A stretch of DNA of 64,000 bases, from NCBI GenBank assembly GCA_012845835.1, contig JABAKD010000011.1, positions 2,658,501-2,722,500 of the forward strand, in the 5' to 3' direction. This document shows, piece after piece, positions 43,791 through 54,592 of the stretch (the first letter of the stretch is position 1; each line of letters opens with the position of its first letter). A program made the position numbers and the translations under genes. The notes beneath the pieces are model-generated. The model saw only the letters and a list, made by a program, of their open reading frames with translations, had not been told where the DNA came from and made no database searches. The stretch comes from Undaria pinnatifida. Its lineage: Eukaryota > Sar > Phaeophyceae > Laminariales > Alariaceae.

Positions 43791-44021
43791 TTGAATTTTT
43801 CATTTTTCAAAATTCATTTTTTTAAGATGTTTTTTTTTCACTTTTTTCACTTTTTCACTTTTTTTTCAATTCTTGCTGTTTTTCTCCCGGCCCTAAAATG
43901 CTTGTCCTGCCTCCTTTTCCTTCTGCCCCTTCGCTCCTTGCGCGGTTGTCCTGTTTGTTCCTTCGCATGACCAATTATGTGTATTGCGCCATGTACAAAA
44001 AAAAAACGATGAAAAAAACAG

Positions 44022-44222
44022 ATTGCCGAGATTTTGAGGGAATTTAAGTGGGAATGGGGCCCTGTGGATGTGTCTTATTTCTTCGGCGGTCACGCCGGCG
44101 GTTCCACGTCTCCGGACGGATTGGCGGCGCTGGAGGCGTTTGCGGACGCCGGGGTTCACAGTCACGTTATCCCCTTGTTTTCGGGCGCTCAGCCGGATTC
44201 GCAATTTTACGTCTGGCTGAAG
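44022..44222 (+). CDS. GT2-like gene, exon K
   Basis: The acceptor follows an A-rich stretch (GATGAAAAAAACAG) and the donor is CTGAAG/GTGAGC; exactly 67 codons, phase 0. It reads IAEILREFKWEWGP, then VDVSYFFGG, and ends VIPLFSGAQPDSQFYVWLK. The first block corresponds to the family's 'F-x-W-x-x-G' and the last to '(L)-E-D-D-x-x-x-S-P-x-F-Y-x-W-L-K'. Here the E-D-D positions read S-G-A, so the acidic metal-binding motif appears lost while the flanking F-Y-V-W-L-K is perfect. A second, decayed copy of this exon end lies 624 bp downstream. Confidence 0.75.
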
Positions 44223-44285
44223 GTGAGCGAAGACGCTATTGTTAACAAAATATTCTAACAACGTCAGCTGTGGGTTCGACGAATT

Positions 44286-44720
44286 TAGGGTCGATACTAA
44301 TCTTTGCAAGCTGCGTACTACACCGGTCACTCGTTTATAGTAACTTTTCATGAGTTAAAAGCTAACATAAGACTATTTTTATACAGCAATGGTGTTCCCT
44401 CTATGGTGCGGGTATGTATGTGCACTGTAGAGGGAAATACCGGCACTATAGCGGCGACCGGCACTACTCCGCATATTACCACTACTGGTTGTTCCCATCT
44501 GTGCCAGGAGGCGGTCATTCCAGGGGTCACGCCACACGCCCCATTTAGTAACCCTTTTAGCACCGCACTCCCAACATGGGGCAAAAACACTTGGACTTAG
44601 ACTATGATAGAATAATGTTATTAATAGGAGTTGGAAATGGGTTAAATGCGAATAGAATACTGCGGTGGTCCCTTCATAGTGCCGGTCGCCCGCTATAGTG
44701 CCTGTGAAATCGCTCGCATG
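44286..44720. repeat. nested repeats in intron K, 'GCGGCGACCGGCACTA' family
   Basis: Includes ACTATAGCGGCGACCGGCAC at about 44445 and its inverse (GTGCCGGTCGCCCGCTATAGT) at about 44680. Related sequence lies at 55630-55760. Between them 44540-44610 is similar, inversely, to 49868-49925 (CCCAACATGGGGCAAAAACA; TGTTTTGTCCCCATGTCGGG). The insertion of this block explains the long offset of the exon K copy. Confidence 0.6.
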
Positions 44721-44754
44721 GGAAGTGGTATCTTAAGGGTTAGGTTACGTTCCA

Positions 44755-44850
44755 TGGAGGCGTTTGTGGTGCCGGGGTTCGTAGCCGTGTCCCCTTGTAT
44801 TCCGACGCTCAGCCCGATCCGCCCTTGTATGTGTTGCTGAAGCTTAGAAC
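44755..44850 (+). repeat. decayed intronic copy of exon K 3' end
   Basis: TGGAGGCGTTTGTGGTGCCG, then CCCCTTGTATTCCGACGCTCAG, ending GTTGCTGAAGCTTAGAAC, follows the second half of exon K base for base with substitutions and small deletions. The junction CTGAAG/GTGAGCG reads CTGAAG/CTTAGAA, so the donor is destroyed. Confidence 0.8.
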
Positions 44851-45266
44851 AAGTGTGGTTGTAATAGACCTCGGGTTGGCGCCTTGAATTACCCCCCCCC
44901 GCCCACTCAAGTTACCGTAGGGTATTTATATCCTGTATTTGCTGTTGTTTGATGTGCGTGAATCGTACAACCTGTCTTGCGGTGGTGTACGTATCGTTTC
45001 GACCGGTGGTAGGGTTTGTTATTGTACATGGTATGTAGTTAATGTCTCGTTGTTAACACGGGTAGAGTATGAATCATAACCGCTTGCTGTTTGAAAAGTA
45101 CCTTACCCTGGGATGATGCACGTTTCGTTGGTACCTGGTTGTATTTGCTGCTGCTATTTGCCCTGATAACATCCATGGGAGGCGCACACCTCCAAAGACT
45201 AACCCATCTGCTAGAGCGCGCGACGGGTGTATCACGCAGCGCTTGCAAGGGGATGAGTATCGACTC

Positions 45267-45358
45267 ATAAGGTCTTTACAACTGGAAAGCCGTTTTCGGG
45301 GACACGAAAGTACTTGGATTTAGTGTAGGGAGGGGTTTCGGGGTTCTGGAGGGGTTAA
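45267..45358. mobile_element. TTAA MITE copy in intron K
   Basis: CTTTACAACTGGAAAGCCG, then TACTTGGATTTAGTGTAGGG, ends GGAGGGGTTAAA. The left TTAA is eroded (ATAA). Confidence 0.7.
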
Positions 45359-45384
45359 ATTGGTGGAATTCACAGATGACTTTA

Positions 45385-45610
45385 CGTTATATTACCCCTC
45401 AAGAACGGCTTCTATAGTTGCCGCGCACAGATTGATTAACGTCATCCTGTTGACCCTGGTACAAGCTACACTGTAGCTCTAAGAGGAGTCGGCGACCTTT
45501 GTCCTTAATGAGGACACACCCAGTAAATAGCACCACATACAGCTTGCAAAGATGAGCTTCGACGAAATCTTCGATCCCACAGCTGGAGTGTATTTGTATT
45601 TGTTACGAAG
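45385..45610 (+). repeat. solo block of the 17.7-22.1 kb repeat family in intron K
   Basis: Runs TTCTATAGTTGCCGCGCAC, CATCCTGTTGACCCTGGTAC, GTCCTTAATGAGGACACAC, AGCTTGCAAAGATGAGCTTC, CCCACAGCTGGAGTGTATTT, in the same order as 19250-19480 and 21790-22000. Confidence 0.8.
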
Positions 45611-45844
45611 TATATTTTAGTAAAGTATCATACAGATACCACCCGGCAACCGTTTGCGCGAGAACTGCGTCGTGCAGATCCCACCGGGCAAACATAATCT
45701 ACTAGCAGATCGTGCAGATCGTGGAGTAAATCACAGCTGATCGTGGAGTAAATCAGCTGATCGTGGAGTAAATCAGGAATATATTTGCCCCGAAATATCT
45801 GTAGGTTAAACTAGACTGAGGCTTGATCTGTCCCATGTGTGAAT

Positions 45845-46095
45845 TTTTGACCCTTTTTTCCAGATCGTGGTCTCGAGGATCTAGATCTTATAACTATCGT
45901 CGCGGTATGTTATGCAGGATCTGTGGATAGTACAAATCCAACCCAGGAAAACGTGTGCTAGATCGTTCAGATCACGCCGGCTCTCACCCGGCTATAAAAC
46001 CTGTAGGCCATCCAGATAATACAGACCAGGGATCTGTGTGCCCGCAAAGACACAGATCACACACATCATGGATAGGGGCCTGATTTTTGTCCCAT
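45845..46095. repeat. dispersed GATCTAGATG-rich repeat, copy 3
   Basis: Matches 6485-6735 over about 240 bp (ATGCAGGATCTGTG, ATCCAACCCAGGAAA, CCGGCTCTCACCCGGC, AAGACACAGATCACA). It ends just before the exon L acceptor. Immediately upstream (45740-45775) a TGATCGTGGAGTAAATCA motif is repeated three times. Confidence 0.75.
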
Positions 46096-46138
46096 GCGTC
46101 AACTTTTGTATTGAATCGACCCGGCCTCCTCCGCCCAG

Positions 46139-46933
46139 ATTGCTCTGATGAACGAAGGCTACGCGCCCCATCCTGTCCGGGGCCTGCCCTGGAGCACGAC
46201 GGGTTCGAGAAGGCTGCGCGCGGTCCTCGACGCCTCTGCCTACGGTGGGAGAAGGAGGGAAGGGAGTGGGAGGAAGAAGGGGGGAGGGGGGGGTGGTAGG
46301 GATGACGAGGGGGAAGACGAGTGGAGCGAGGCCGATGATAGTCGCGCTAACGGCGTCGATGACGATGAGGAGGAGGAGGACGATGACGATCATGGCGGCG
46401 GTGATGAGCATAACCGTGTCAGCGAAGATGATGGTGCTGATCATGATGCGGATAGCGGCAGTGGCCGCGATGGTGGCGGTGATAATCGTGAGGTTGGCCC
46501 GCTGTCCCAGGGGAGGAGCGCGGAAGAAGTCATGGTAAGCTGGGGAAAATCCCTCGCGCTTTCCGTGGAAACACCGCATGGGCTGTGCCCTGGGGGGAGC
46601 GGGTGCTCGGGCGTGTGGATGTACGGGAGCGTCGCGTGGGGCGCGCTCAGGGAGCGGTGTAGGAGGGCGGCGGCGGGATTTCTTCCGCCGCCGCCCCTCG
46701 GGGGGGTGGGCGGGGAAGGGCAACGCGAAGTAGAAGCGTTGGAGGTGGCTTGTGCTGTGGGTGACATTGCGTCACGAACTCCCGATGCTTGGGGGTTACG
46801 GGGAGAGCATGTTTGTGGCGCAGGTCCGGGGGGGGAGGTGGTGGGGGCAGGAGGAGGGGGTGGGGCGCCGGGGGGCGGGAAGTGGAAGAGGGCACGGGTT
46901 TGGAGTGTGGGACGGTATCGACGATCAGGGTAG
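46139..46933 (+). CDS. GT2-like gene, exon L and open extension
   Basis: The acceptor is CTCCTCCGCCCAG. Phase 0 reads IALMNEGYAPHPVRGLPWST, then RRLRAVLDASAYGG, an acidic Asp/Glu/Gly/His-rich insert of about 80 residues, then VSWGKSLALSVETPHG and CSGVWMYGSVAWGALRERC. I read the last as the family's Cys-x-W-G-(A/S)-V-x-(F/W) segment near the end of the second domain. A good donor, GTCATG/GTAAGC at 46535, could end the exon and would then place the later block in another exon or in intron. The frame continues open as a Gly-rich stretch to a stop at 46933. I could not find the family's expected final segment downstream. Confidence 0.55.
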   Translation: MALMNEGYAPHPVRGLPWSTTGSRRLRAVLDASAYGGRRREGSGRKKGGGGGGRDDEGEDEWSEADDSRANGVDDDEEEEDDDDHGGGDEHNRVSEDDGADHDADSGSGRDGGGDNREVGPLSQGRSAEEVMVSWGKSLALSVETPHGLCPGGSGCSGVWMYGSVAWGALRERCRRAAAGFLPPPPLGGVGGEGQREVEALEVACAVGDIASRTPDAWGLRGEHVCGAGPGGEVVGAGGGGGAPGGGKWKRARVWSVGRYRRSG

Positions 46934-48510
46934 GGATAGGGAGGGGGAGGAGGAGGAAAGACGTCAGTGACAAATTCCCCCCCTTTTTTTTTTTGCTGTC
47001 GTTGCCGGTTGTTGCTCGCTGTGGCTGTGGTTGTTCTGCTGTTTGTACTGCTGCCAGTGGTGGTGGTGGTGGTGCTTTGCAATGATTCCGTTGCGCGTGT
47101 AATTTCGTGCGTTGTATTTCGCCGGTAGGCCACCTGGCCTCCTCCCCCCCTCCCCTCCCCGCGGGATTGGTGCTTCTTGTGCGTGCATTACTGGCATGCT
47201 ATTTGCCTTCTGCCTGGTATTTCTTTTGTTGACAGCATGGCTGCTTGGTTGACGGGTTGACTGGTTGATTAGCCGTTGACCTGAACTGTTGGTCTGTTGG
47301 CTGCCTGGTTGGATGTTTGAGCGGTTGACCAGCTGGTTGGTTGACTTGGTTGTTTTTCGACTGATTTGGTTGTTGGTTGGTTGGTCGGTTGGTTGTCTTC
47401 AGTTTTGTGTTTTTTAGCGTCTACCGGACATCGTCCTTTCGTCGACCTGTCCGTTTCGTATGTAGACGGTGGGAGGGGGCAGCGCTGTAGTCTACTTCGC
47501 GCACCGGTGCGATAATGGGGTGTTTTTGGTGTGTGCATAATGTGTTTTCTTTTTACTTCCTGTGTATTTGTCGCCGCCCCTCCCCCCCGCCCGGTCTATG
47601 ATATACCAGGTGTACACACGTAATAAAGTATTTCATGAGTCTGTTTTGGTTCGTCGTAAGTCCCTTTAGAAGTGTAGTCGCGTTCTTGGGGACAATCTAC
47701 TTGGAGCTATTAATAGTATGGGGTACGGTTTGCGCTGGCAAACGGGCGATAGGTTAGAAAACAACAGAAGCAGCAGCGGCAAAACGTATCCTGTGTTTCT
47801 TGTTCGTCGTTTGTTTGCTGGTTTATTTTGCCTTTTAGCTTCACATTACTGAAAGCCCAGCCGCCGGCTGGCCTGGCCTGCTCATGAAAAACGTAGCGCA
47901 TGTGGCATCGCAATAAAGTAGTTTTTTTTTCCAAAAATGTGTTTCGTGATTTTCCTCCCTACGGTTGGTTGGTTCGTTGGGTGGTTGTTCTTGGCCGCCA
48001 ACCCCAGCGCCGACTGTGAGGATATTCTATAACAGGGAGGGGGATAACACAGCCACAGAGCTCGGGTTTATGTGTCTGTTTTGGATTCCAGGTGCGTAAA
48101 TGTGCCTGTTCTTCTTGTACTCCTGGTAGTCTATACAACTACCAAAAGGTTATATATTCCGTCGTTTCGTTCGGCTTTTTTTTTCTTTGCGTACGTAAAT
48201 CTGCCTGTATTTATATTACTGTGCGGAGTACGTTACTGAGAAAACGATTTTAGTTGCTTGGTTTTGGTTTTGGTTTATCCATGGCTTTGTTTGGATTGGT
48301 TCTGCCCTGGTCAATGTCGCACACTGCCGGTCTACCTTTGTGTCGACCCTGCTGTGGGGGTGGGGTAAGAATTTACCCCCTAAATTAAATGCATCTGCTA
48401 TATATGTAGATGGTTTTGTAATGTTGTCACGGAGGCCTGTCCCCCTTCTTTCTCTCCTACCTTGACAATTTTACTACCTCCGAAGATTTAACGGGTCGGA
48501 CAGATATCTA
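46934..48510. other. no gene recognised
   Basis: Holds a TTGGTTGAC-type minisatellite (about 47225-47400), T-rich stretches and scattered short frames. If the GT2-like gene continues, its last exons should be here or further on, but I could not identify them. Confidence 0.45.
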
Positions 48511-48514
48511 TTAT

Positions 48515-48745
48515 CCCCGCTTGATGATCTAGATGTTTCAGGGAAGATCTGTATGGTCCATAGCTCATGTTACCGGGTGGGGCCCGCACGATCTGCATGA
48601 TCTAGCATTTTTTTTCCTTGGTTGGGTCTGTTCTCTGACATGTACAGATCCTGCACAACATCTCATAACGGCAGCTATAGGATCTACTATAGACGATCTA
48701 GATGGCCTAGATGATCTGATGATCTCTAGATGGTGATCTTTCCGG
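48515..48745. repeat. dispersed GATCTAGATG-rich repeat, copy 4 (inverted)
   Basis: Close match to 8100-8350 in the same orientation (CTCATGTTACCGGGTGGG; CCTTGGTTGGGTCTGTTCTC; GGATCTACTATAGACGATC; GATCTCTAGATGGTGATC). Confidence 0.75.
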
Positions 48746-51000
48746 GTTGTGAAAGGTTTTCCTAATCTAGCTCGAAGCGTTTTGTTTCCGTAGCGGGAGT
48801 GCAGTGTGCTAAAAGCGAACATATCGGTTGACGGACGGTCTAGTTTTGATCCGTCAAGGCCGTCTTTGGACTTATCGTACTAGTTTTAGTGTGTGGAGTT
48901 CCTTGACGGCTGTCCTGTCCGTCAAGGAGCAAGAGTGCCGTGATCCGACATCTTTGGTAGCGGTTAACTTTCTTTGTACTCTGTTGCAATCCCCCCCTCC
49001 ACACACTTTCTTCCCATCCGAAAGAGGTTTCGGTCTGTCCTTTGTTGGTGGTGATGGTAGTGGTGGTGGCGGAGGAGGTGCCGGTGGTGAAACTCGTAGC
49101 GGTGGTAAGCAGTGGCAAGGCCGCAGCAGTGGTGGGAGAGGAATGGTTTTTGTGTTTGGTCTGTTGAGCCCTCCACGCGTTGTGCAGTTGGAACCGGCCG
49201 TGGTGTGGGCGTGCTCGTGGGACGTGTGCTACCACTGCTACTACCACCGCGGTTGTTGTTTTTCTGGTGCATTGTTGCTGCTGTTGCTGCTTCTGTTGTT
49301 TGGTGCATTGCTGCTGTTGTTCCCTGCTTTTGGGGCGTTTGGTGTTCTACTGATTCGCGGACCCGCATCCTCCTGCTGCATTGCTGCTGTCCGGCTGCGG
49401 CGGGTCGTAGTTAGTATGTGCTCATTGGTGGATGCTCCTTCTGTTGCGCTGCCGTTGTTCTGTCACTTCTATCTATTCGTGGGTGCTTCGTATTTGAGGT
49501 AGTTTTAGCGCGGGGGGGTGTTGGTAGTAGTGGTTGGTTGCAAGCGGTGGTACGGCTTGCACTTTTTTCGTACTGCTGGTGTTGTTGCTGCTGCTACTGC
49601 CGTTGGTGATACCAAGGTTGGTGCTGGTGTTGTGTTGGTGCTGCTTTAGCTGTTTGTTATTATTGCTGCGATTAGTTCTGCTGTTGCGGCTACTGCTGCT
49701 ACTGCTGCTGTTTTTGCTGGTGTGCTACCGTTTTTGCCAGCTGGTTGTTGCTGCTGCTGTTGGCGATGGTACGATAGATGCTGCCGCTGTGAAGACTACG
49801 CGAGTGATGATGCGTGTTGATTAACCCATTGCCAACTATTAATACCAGGTATATTATCCTATTAATAGTCTAACGCCAAGTGTTTTGTCCCCATGTCGGG
49901 AGTGCGGTGCTGAAAGGGTTGATATGGTCTGTACCTGGCAAGGGGGAAGACAGATGCAATGCTAATGTTCTTTTTGGCGTTATCATGGAGAAGACTAATG
50001 CAGTAGAGTTCAGGAACCGAACCAAGGAACAAAAATTGTCTCTTCTTGCGAGCAAGAATAGCGTGGGCGTTTTGGTTCAGGTTATGTGGGTTAATAGCTG
50101 ACTCTGATTGCAGCAGCATGGCAATGGTTGGTCGCGTGAGTGGCAATACCATGTGGGTACAGCACGGGACGGTGCCGGCAGGCTGGTAGAAATATCAGTC
50201 TATAGCTGTCTAATAGTAGCGCAGCTGCTGGGCCAGGTGTTCGTGATTTCTCTTTGGGTCGCCTGATTCTCCCCAATTTATTTTTTGGCACTGTCATATG
50301 GATGGGTATGGGCGGGTGGGTTTGGTGGTGGCTCAGGTTTTGTTTTTTCACGTTTGGGTTCCCAATCCACAGTGTTTCGCAATACCCAGTCGTACAGTCC
50401 GCGGTAGCTGTCGATAATTAGTTGCTGACCTACGGTTCGGTGAAACAAGCTATTCGAATAGTGGGACCCAGGTGTCGGGACCTCACAGGTATCAGAAGAA
50501 GAGGGGCTTTTTCAAAGCGTCAACGACTAACCTCGTGAGCAGTGCATGCACCCTTGGTTTTGGAGAGAAAACAGTCGGAATTAGAGTAGAGGACCCATTT
50601 TGTACGATGGTGGTTGAAAGGGTTGATAGTGGCATGAGCTCATAGCAGTATGTTATGCGTATATTAAGCGGGATGTTGTTATGCTTGTTTCGTATGTTTT
50701 ATCTCCTTGCATCGACGGACGCGAAGTACTCTACCGGCATGTATTTCCCCTGTAACAATGGACTATTTTCCCCAGCGGTGCTTCTTGCTGCGGCCGATCT
50801 GTACTTGCTACACCCGCCTGTTGTTGTCGTTTTGTCCCTCTCACGTCCTAAGGTGGTGATAACCGCTTCGGAAAGTGCACCCATACTACTTGGGATTAGT
50901 GTGGGGTAGTTTTTGCAGTAGTAAAAAAAGGGTGGGAAGCAAATGGTGGGAAGGGGGGGAACTTCCCCACGCTTGAGTTTGGCAGGGGCACTGCTTTTTA
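48746..51000. other. codon-repeat rich region, no gene supported
   Basis: Long + frames at 48828-49500 and 49534-49824 consist of Gly, Leu, Ala and Cys runs from GGT and CTG triplets. A perfect-looking inverted pair (TTGACGGAC and GTCCGTCAA, about 48831 and 48923) gives a possible 90-bp hairpin. A block at 49860-49930 is an inverse relative of 44540-44610. Nothing matches a protein family. Confidence 0.45.
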
Positions 51001-51171
51001 TTTTTATTTTTATTGCTGCGATAGCCTAGTAGTGTCAAGGACGGACGTTGGCAGGGGGACGGCGGGGGCGGGGGGGGGAGTGTGGCGGGGCGCTAGGAAT
51101 AATAGCAGTGGTTGTAGTTTCTTCCTGCCTGCGTGCTTGCGACGACTTCGATCGCAACCTCGCAACCTCGT

Positions 51172-51250
51172 GAGCTGGCGACCTTTGCGACCTTGCTTGC
51201 GACCTTGCTTGCGACCTTGCTTGCGACCTTGCTTGCGACCTTGCTTGTGC
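51172..51250. repeat. 12-bp minisatellite GCGACCTTGCTT
   Basis: Six to seven units of GCGACCTTGCTT in tandem, flanked by degenerate GCAACCTC units. Confidence 0.9.
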
Positions 51251-51534
51251 GTTGCTGGCGACCTCGCTACCTTGCGTCGGCAGTGGCAACCGGGCGAGCC
51301 ACCGCGAGCGAACAAGCGTATCTGGTGGTGTCATAATAACATTGCGATGTCTGTTGTATTATTGCGGGGGGTGTTGCGCGTACGTGCAGCCCTGCCACGC
51401 GATGGATGAGGTGCGGTCCTGGACCCATGTATGCATGAGGACTGACCTGAAGAGGACAACGTGGAAGTTGACCTACACATACATCATCGAATCACAGCTA
51501 CTACTAGTACTGGTATGGAGATCACGGATGAGTG

Positions 51535-51605
51535 GTTTCAAACATTTTCTGAATATTGGACATTATTACCCGGTCTGCGTCAACTGTCCTTTTTCGGGAA
51601 TCCAT
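51535..51605 (+). CDS. isolated coding-like segment (possible leucine-rich repeat)
   Basis: From AGATCACGGATGAGTGG the frame reads EITDEWFQTFSEYWTLL, then PGLRQLSFFGNPFRF. The spacing L-x-x-L-x-x-L-x-(F)-x-G-N-P is like one leucine-rich-repeat unit. It lies directly before a CTGC microsatellite (51612-51750) and has no partner exons I can identify, so it may be chance. Confidence 0.2.
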
Positions 51606-51611
51606 TTCGTT

Positions 51612-51752
51612 TCTGCTTGCCTGCCTGCCTGCACCTACCTGCCTGCCTGCCTGCCTGCACCTACCTGCCTGCCTGAATGCCTGCCTGTCTGTCGGTCCGT
51701 CCGTCCGTCCGTCCGTTCGTCTGTCTGTTTGTCTTCCTGTCTGTCTGACCCC
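51612..51752. repeat. CTGC/CTGT/CCGT tetranucleotide array
   Basis: Unit changes along the array from CTGC (with CACCTAC interruptions) to CTGT, then TCCG, then CTGT. Confidence 0.9.
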
Positions 51753-51774
51753 CTCGATCTCCTTCCTGAACTCA

Positions 51775-51925
51775 GCAGGAGCCCGGGGCCAGCATCGCTG
51801 CACACCCGGCTCGGTATGTGGACCCAGATCAACAACAGGGAGGGAAAACAGAGTGATGGTGCTACTCGTGCGGTATAATACTGTACTACGCGTCGTAGTC
51901 GACGTCGTTCAAGTCTATACATCAG
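51775..51925. repeat. dispersed repeat, GCCCGGGGCCAGCATCGC family
   Basis: Similar sequence in both orientations at 53370-53460 and 57980-58070 (GAGTCCGGGGCCAGCATAGC; GAGCCGGGAGTTGCAGCAAGG). It contains a short frame ending in CTCGGTATGTGG. Likely a piece of a larger transposable element; no protein was recognised. Confidence 0.6.
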
Positions 51926-51999
51926 TTACATGTTACGATTTGAGTAACAAGATGTAAGCTCACGTGTCGGCAGGAAACCCTGAGATACGTCCGGATAGC

Positions 52000-54450
52000 T
52001 ACTACAACAGACGCCACACGCGTCGCCCGTAAGAAAGTCCAACCAACCTAAAAAAATCGCAACCAGCCGAGGGAAACCGTTAACAGGACGCGAATGCCGT
52101 TCGTTGGCGGCGTGCATTACAATGGCCCCAAAGTTTATGTTACTATTACTAGCGTCTATGCTGCCAAAACCCTGAGGAGAACGGGTGTCATATTATTGCT
52201 CCCACACTGCTTGGTTTCAGTATATAAGACTGTCCCGATTCGATGTACTGTTGTACACGAGCCCGCCAATGAATAATCCTGGCATGCTGGATCGCCTGAC
52301 GAACTACTCAGGTAAAACGCGCGTGAACGATTCTTCCATGAGCTATTTACGGGGGACCCTGGTAAATAGGACCTACGGTGATCACAAAAACCTATATATT
52401 CATCTATTTTTACCAACAATATTTGGTCCTATTTACTATCTTCCTCCGTAAATAGGAATGTTTTGGTTTTCCATTTTCCTCATCCCTTTGATCGGTGTCC
52501 TGCGGTGTTCAAGTCCAATACAAGACGCCGCCGTTTGGGTGTTGTACTTTTCCGATTGCATTGCATTTATTTATCTACGCAAAATGAAGGATTTCCCCGT
52601 GCGTATTATTTATATGCCACCCCCCCCCCGCCCCAACCTTGTGCCGTGGGAAGAAGCTTCCATCCTAGCGTTGAGCGTGCCGCTAGTGGGTGGCGGTTGA
52701 TGCTGGCTGCTCCTGCATGCTGCTGCAGTGTTTTTTAGTGGTTCATGCTTACTGCTGCAGAGTGTCTTCGTGGTTTATGCTTGCCGCTGATGTTTGTTCG
52801 TCCTCCGGCTGTTTTGTGTGGTTGATGCTGGCTGTAGCTTGCCTGCGTCTTGATTCCACATGCATACATGATACTACATCGTTTGCGGTGTACATTCCAG
52901 TAATTGGGCAGGACAGATGGACGGACACATTTAGATTTTCCACCACAGAGAACTCCAGTAAACCGGAGAATCATCAGGGGTAAAGAAGTATCGAGGACAG
53001 ACTGTAAAGCAGCGCCAACGATATGCATTGCCATGCTGTTCTCTTGTATGTACCTTTCAATCAAATAGTTAGGTCAATCAGTGGTTGTAGTAGCTTTTCG
53101 TGGCATCCATGCTCACAATTGTAGCAGCTTTTGCGGTTTTTATTCCACTAGTAGTCTAGACTAAAGATTTAGAGTCAGACAGACCGACGGACGCACGGAC
53201 GCACGGGCTGTGGCGTCTTGGGGCGATCCTGTCGCGTATTCACGGGCTAAGTACTGATACGTAGTAGGTATGCAAGTTCGTGCGTGAACCGCAACATGAT
53301 GTAGCCGGTATTGGAAACCTCACCGACTACGAGGCATATTTCACTCCGTTTTCTCACCTTTTGATTGGTCTGGGTCCATCTACCGAGCCGGGAGTTGCAG
53401 CAAGGCTGCCCCCCGGGCTCCTGCTGAATTAAGGAGTGTAGGTGTTGTGCTGTGCGTGGCGCTCTTTTAGCGAAGACACCATAATCTGAGACTTTCAGGA
53501 TTTTCCATCGGTGTGTCACTTTCCGCCACAGACTACGCCATCAAACTGGGAGGTGTAGTCTACGTCACCTCTGACTGATAAATCACTGATTGGATGAAGC
53601 TTGTTTCCTGTTGTGTGAAATAATGCAGAGCAAATATCAGGCTGACAAGCCGACTATCATGGGATTTTAGAACCGGCCCCGCGCGTGAGGGAGGGAGGCC
53701 TGATCTCGACGAGCACAAAAAACGTCTCCACCGCCGATGTACGCATGTTAATATCCATCTTACGTCAAGTCAATAAAACGTACCTGGTACATACAACATA
53801 CAGGCAACAAAAAAATACGCCGCCATCCGTCACCACTACGAAACCATCACGCACACTTCCATCATCCATCGCCCATTTATTCGCCCGCCGTGTGCCCCCA
53901 CCGAAAAATATCCCTGGGTGAAAAAAATGAAAAGCACTTAGTTGTTAAAACAAGCTCTCGGATGAGATGTTCGAGAGAATACGCGATAGATACAGAAGAA
54001 GGAAAAACAAAAAAGGAGGGCGTACCAGCAGCAGCAGCAGCAGCTGCTAGCAGCAGATAGATTACCACACTACAGCATGCTACTCTCCAGGAACTAATCC
54101 AGAGTACCCAGGCACAGGCATCATGTTCATAGGTTACGAGGTACGCACAAGAAGTACACCACCACCAGTACACGCCACAACGGCAAAGGAAACGCGCGCG
54201 AAAATCAAGTACGACTTTTTAGTCGCGTTCGTTCATGCTCGACCAAAACGATCTTGCTGGCGAAACAAAACACAGATATCATATACCAATAATAGGTGCA
54301 ATCGTACCACCGTTTCCTCGCCAGCGAACGCAACAACCATCGTACTCCCCAGGCAACAAAGGGACAGTTGTCGCTTCGGGAAAGCTTTGAGAAGTCGGCC
54401 GGTCACAAAGAAGAGCGCGAGCACGCGGAAACACAGGGCGGATCGCCCAA
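52000..54450. other. no gene recognised; dispersed-repeat fragments
   Basis: Short frames only. 53250-53400 (GCGTGAACCGCAACATGATG, TTGGAAACCTCACCGACTAC) resembles 56670-56730. 52345-52455 has small inverted repeats around CTATTTACGG / CCGTAAATAG. Confidence 0.4.
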
Positions 54451-54458
54451 CGAGATGG

Positions 54459-54592
54459 CCAAATAAAACCAAGCGGCTTCTTTTCGAGGAGGGCCCCGAG
54501 ACTGGGCCAAATAAACCAGGCGGCTTTTTCTCGAGGAGGGCCCCGAGATGGTCCAAATAAAACCAAGCGGTATTTAATCGAAGAGGGATCGC
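54459..54592. repeat. 46-48-bp tandem repeat, three units
   Basis: Units starting CCAAATAAAACCAAGCGGC at 54459, 54507 and 54553, each with CGAGGAGGGCCCCGAGA. The last unit is degenerate. Confidence 0.85.

Larger units (their letters stand above)
26341..46933 (+). other. split gene: double-domain GT2-like protein (gene span)
   Basis: Exons between 26341 and about 46.5-46.9 kb join in consistent phase. They read as two consecutive glycosyltransferase-2-like halves separated by a linker, the layout I recall for a poorly characterised plant and algal family annotated 'glycosyltransferase family protein 2' (Arabidopsis AT5G60700 type). Proteins of this kind are expected to act in the secretory pathway on sugar-nucleotide donors; no substrate can be named. 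Excluding uncertain pieces, about 900 residues are visible, and the final block of the family (I recall a Trp/Lys then Tyr-Pro-Asn motif) was not found. Acidic motifs expected at the metal site are altered in both halves. Introns are 300 bp to over 4 kb, one with a GC donor. Confidence 0.75.

Noticed and set aside
51461..51560. W-K-containing segment as the missing C-terminal block of the GT2-like gene
   Set aside because: The reading TTWKLTYTYIIE lacks the expected following Tyr-Pro-Asn motif and has no splice context.
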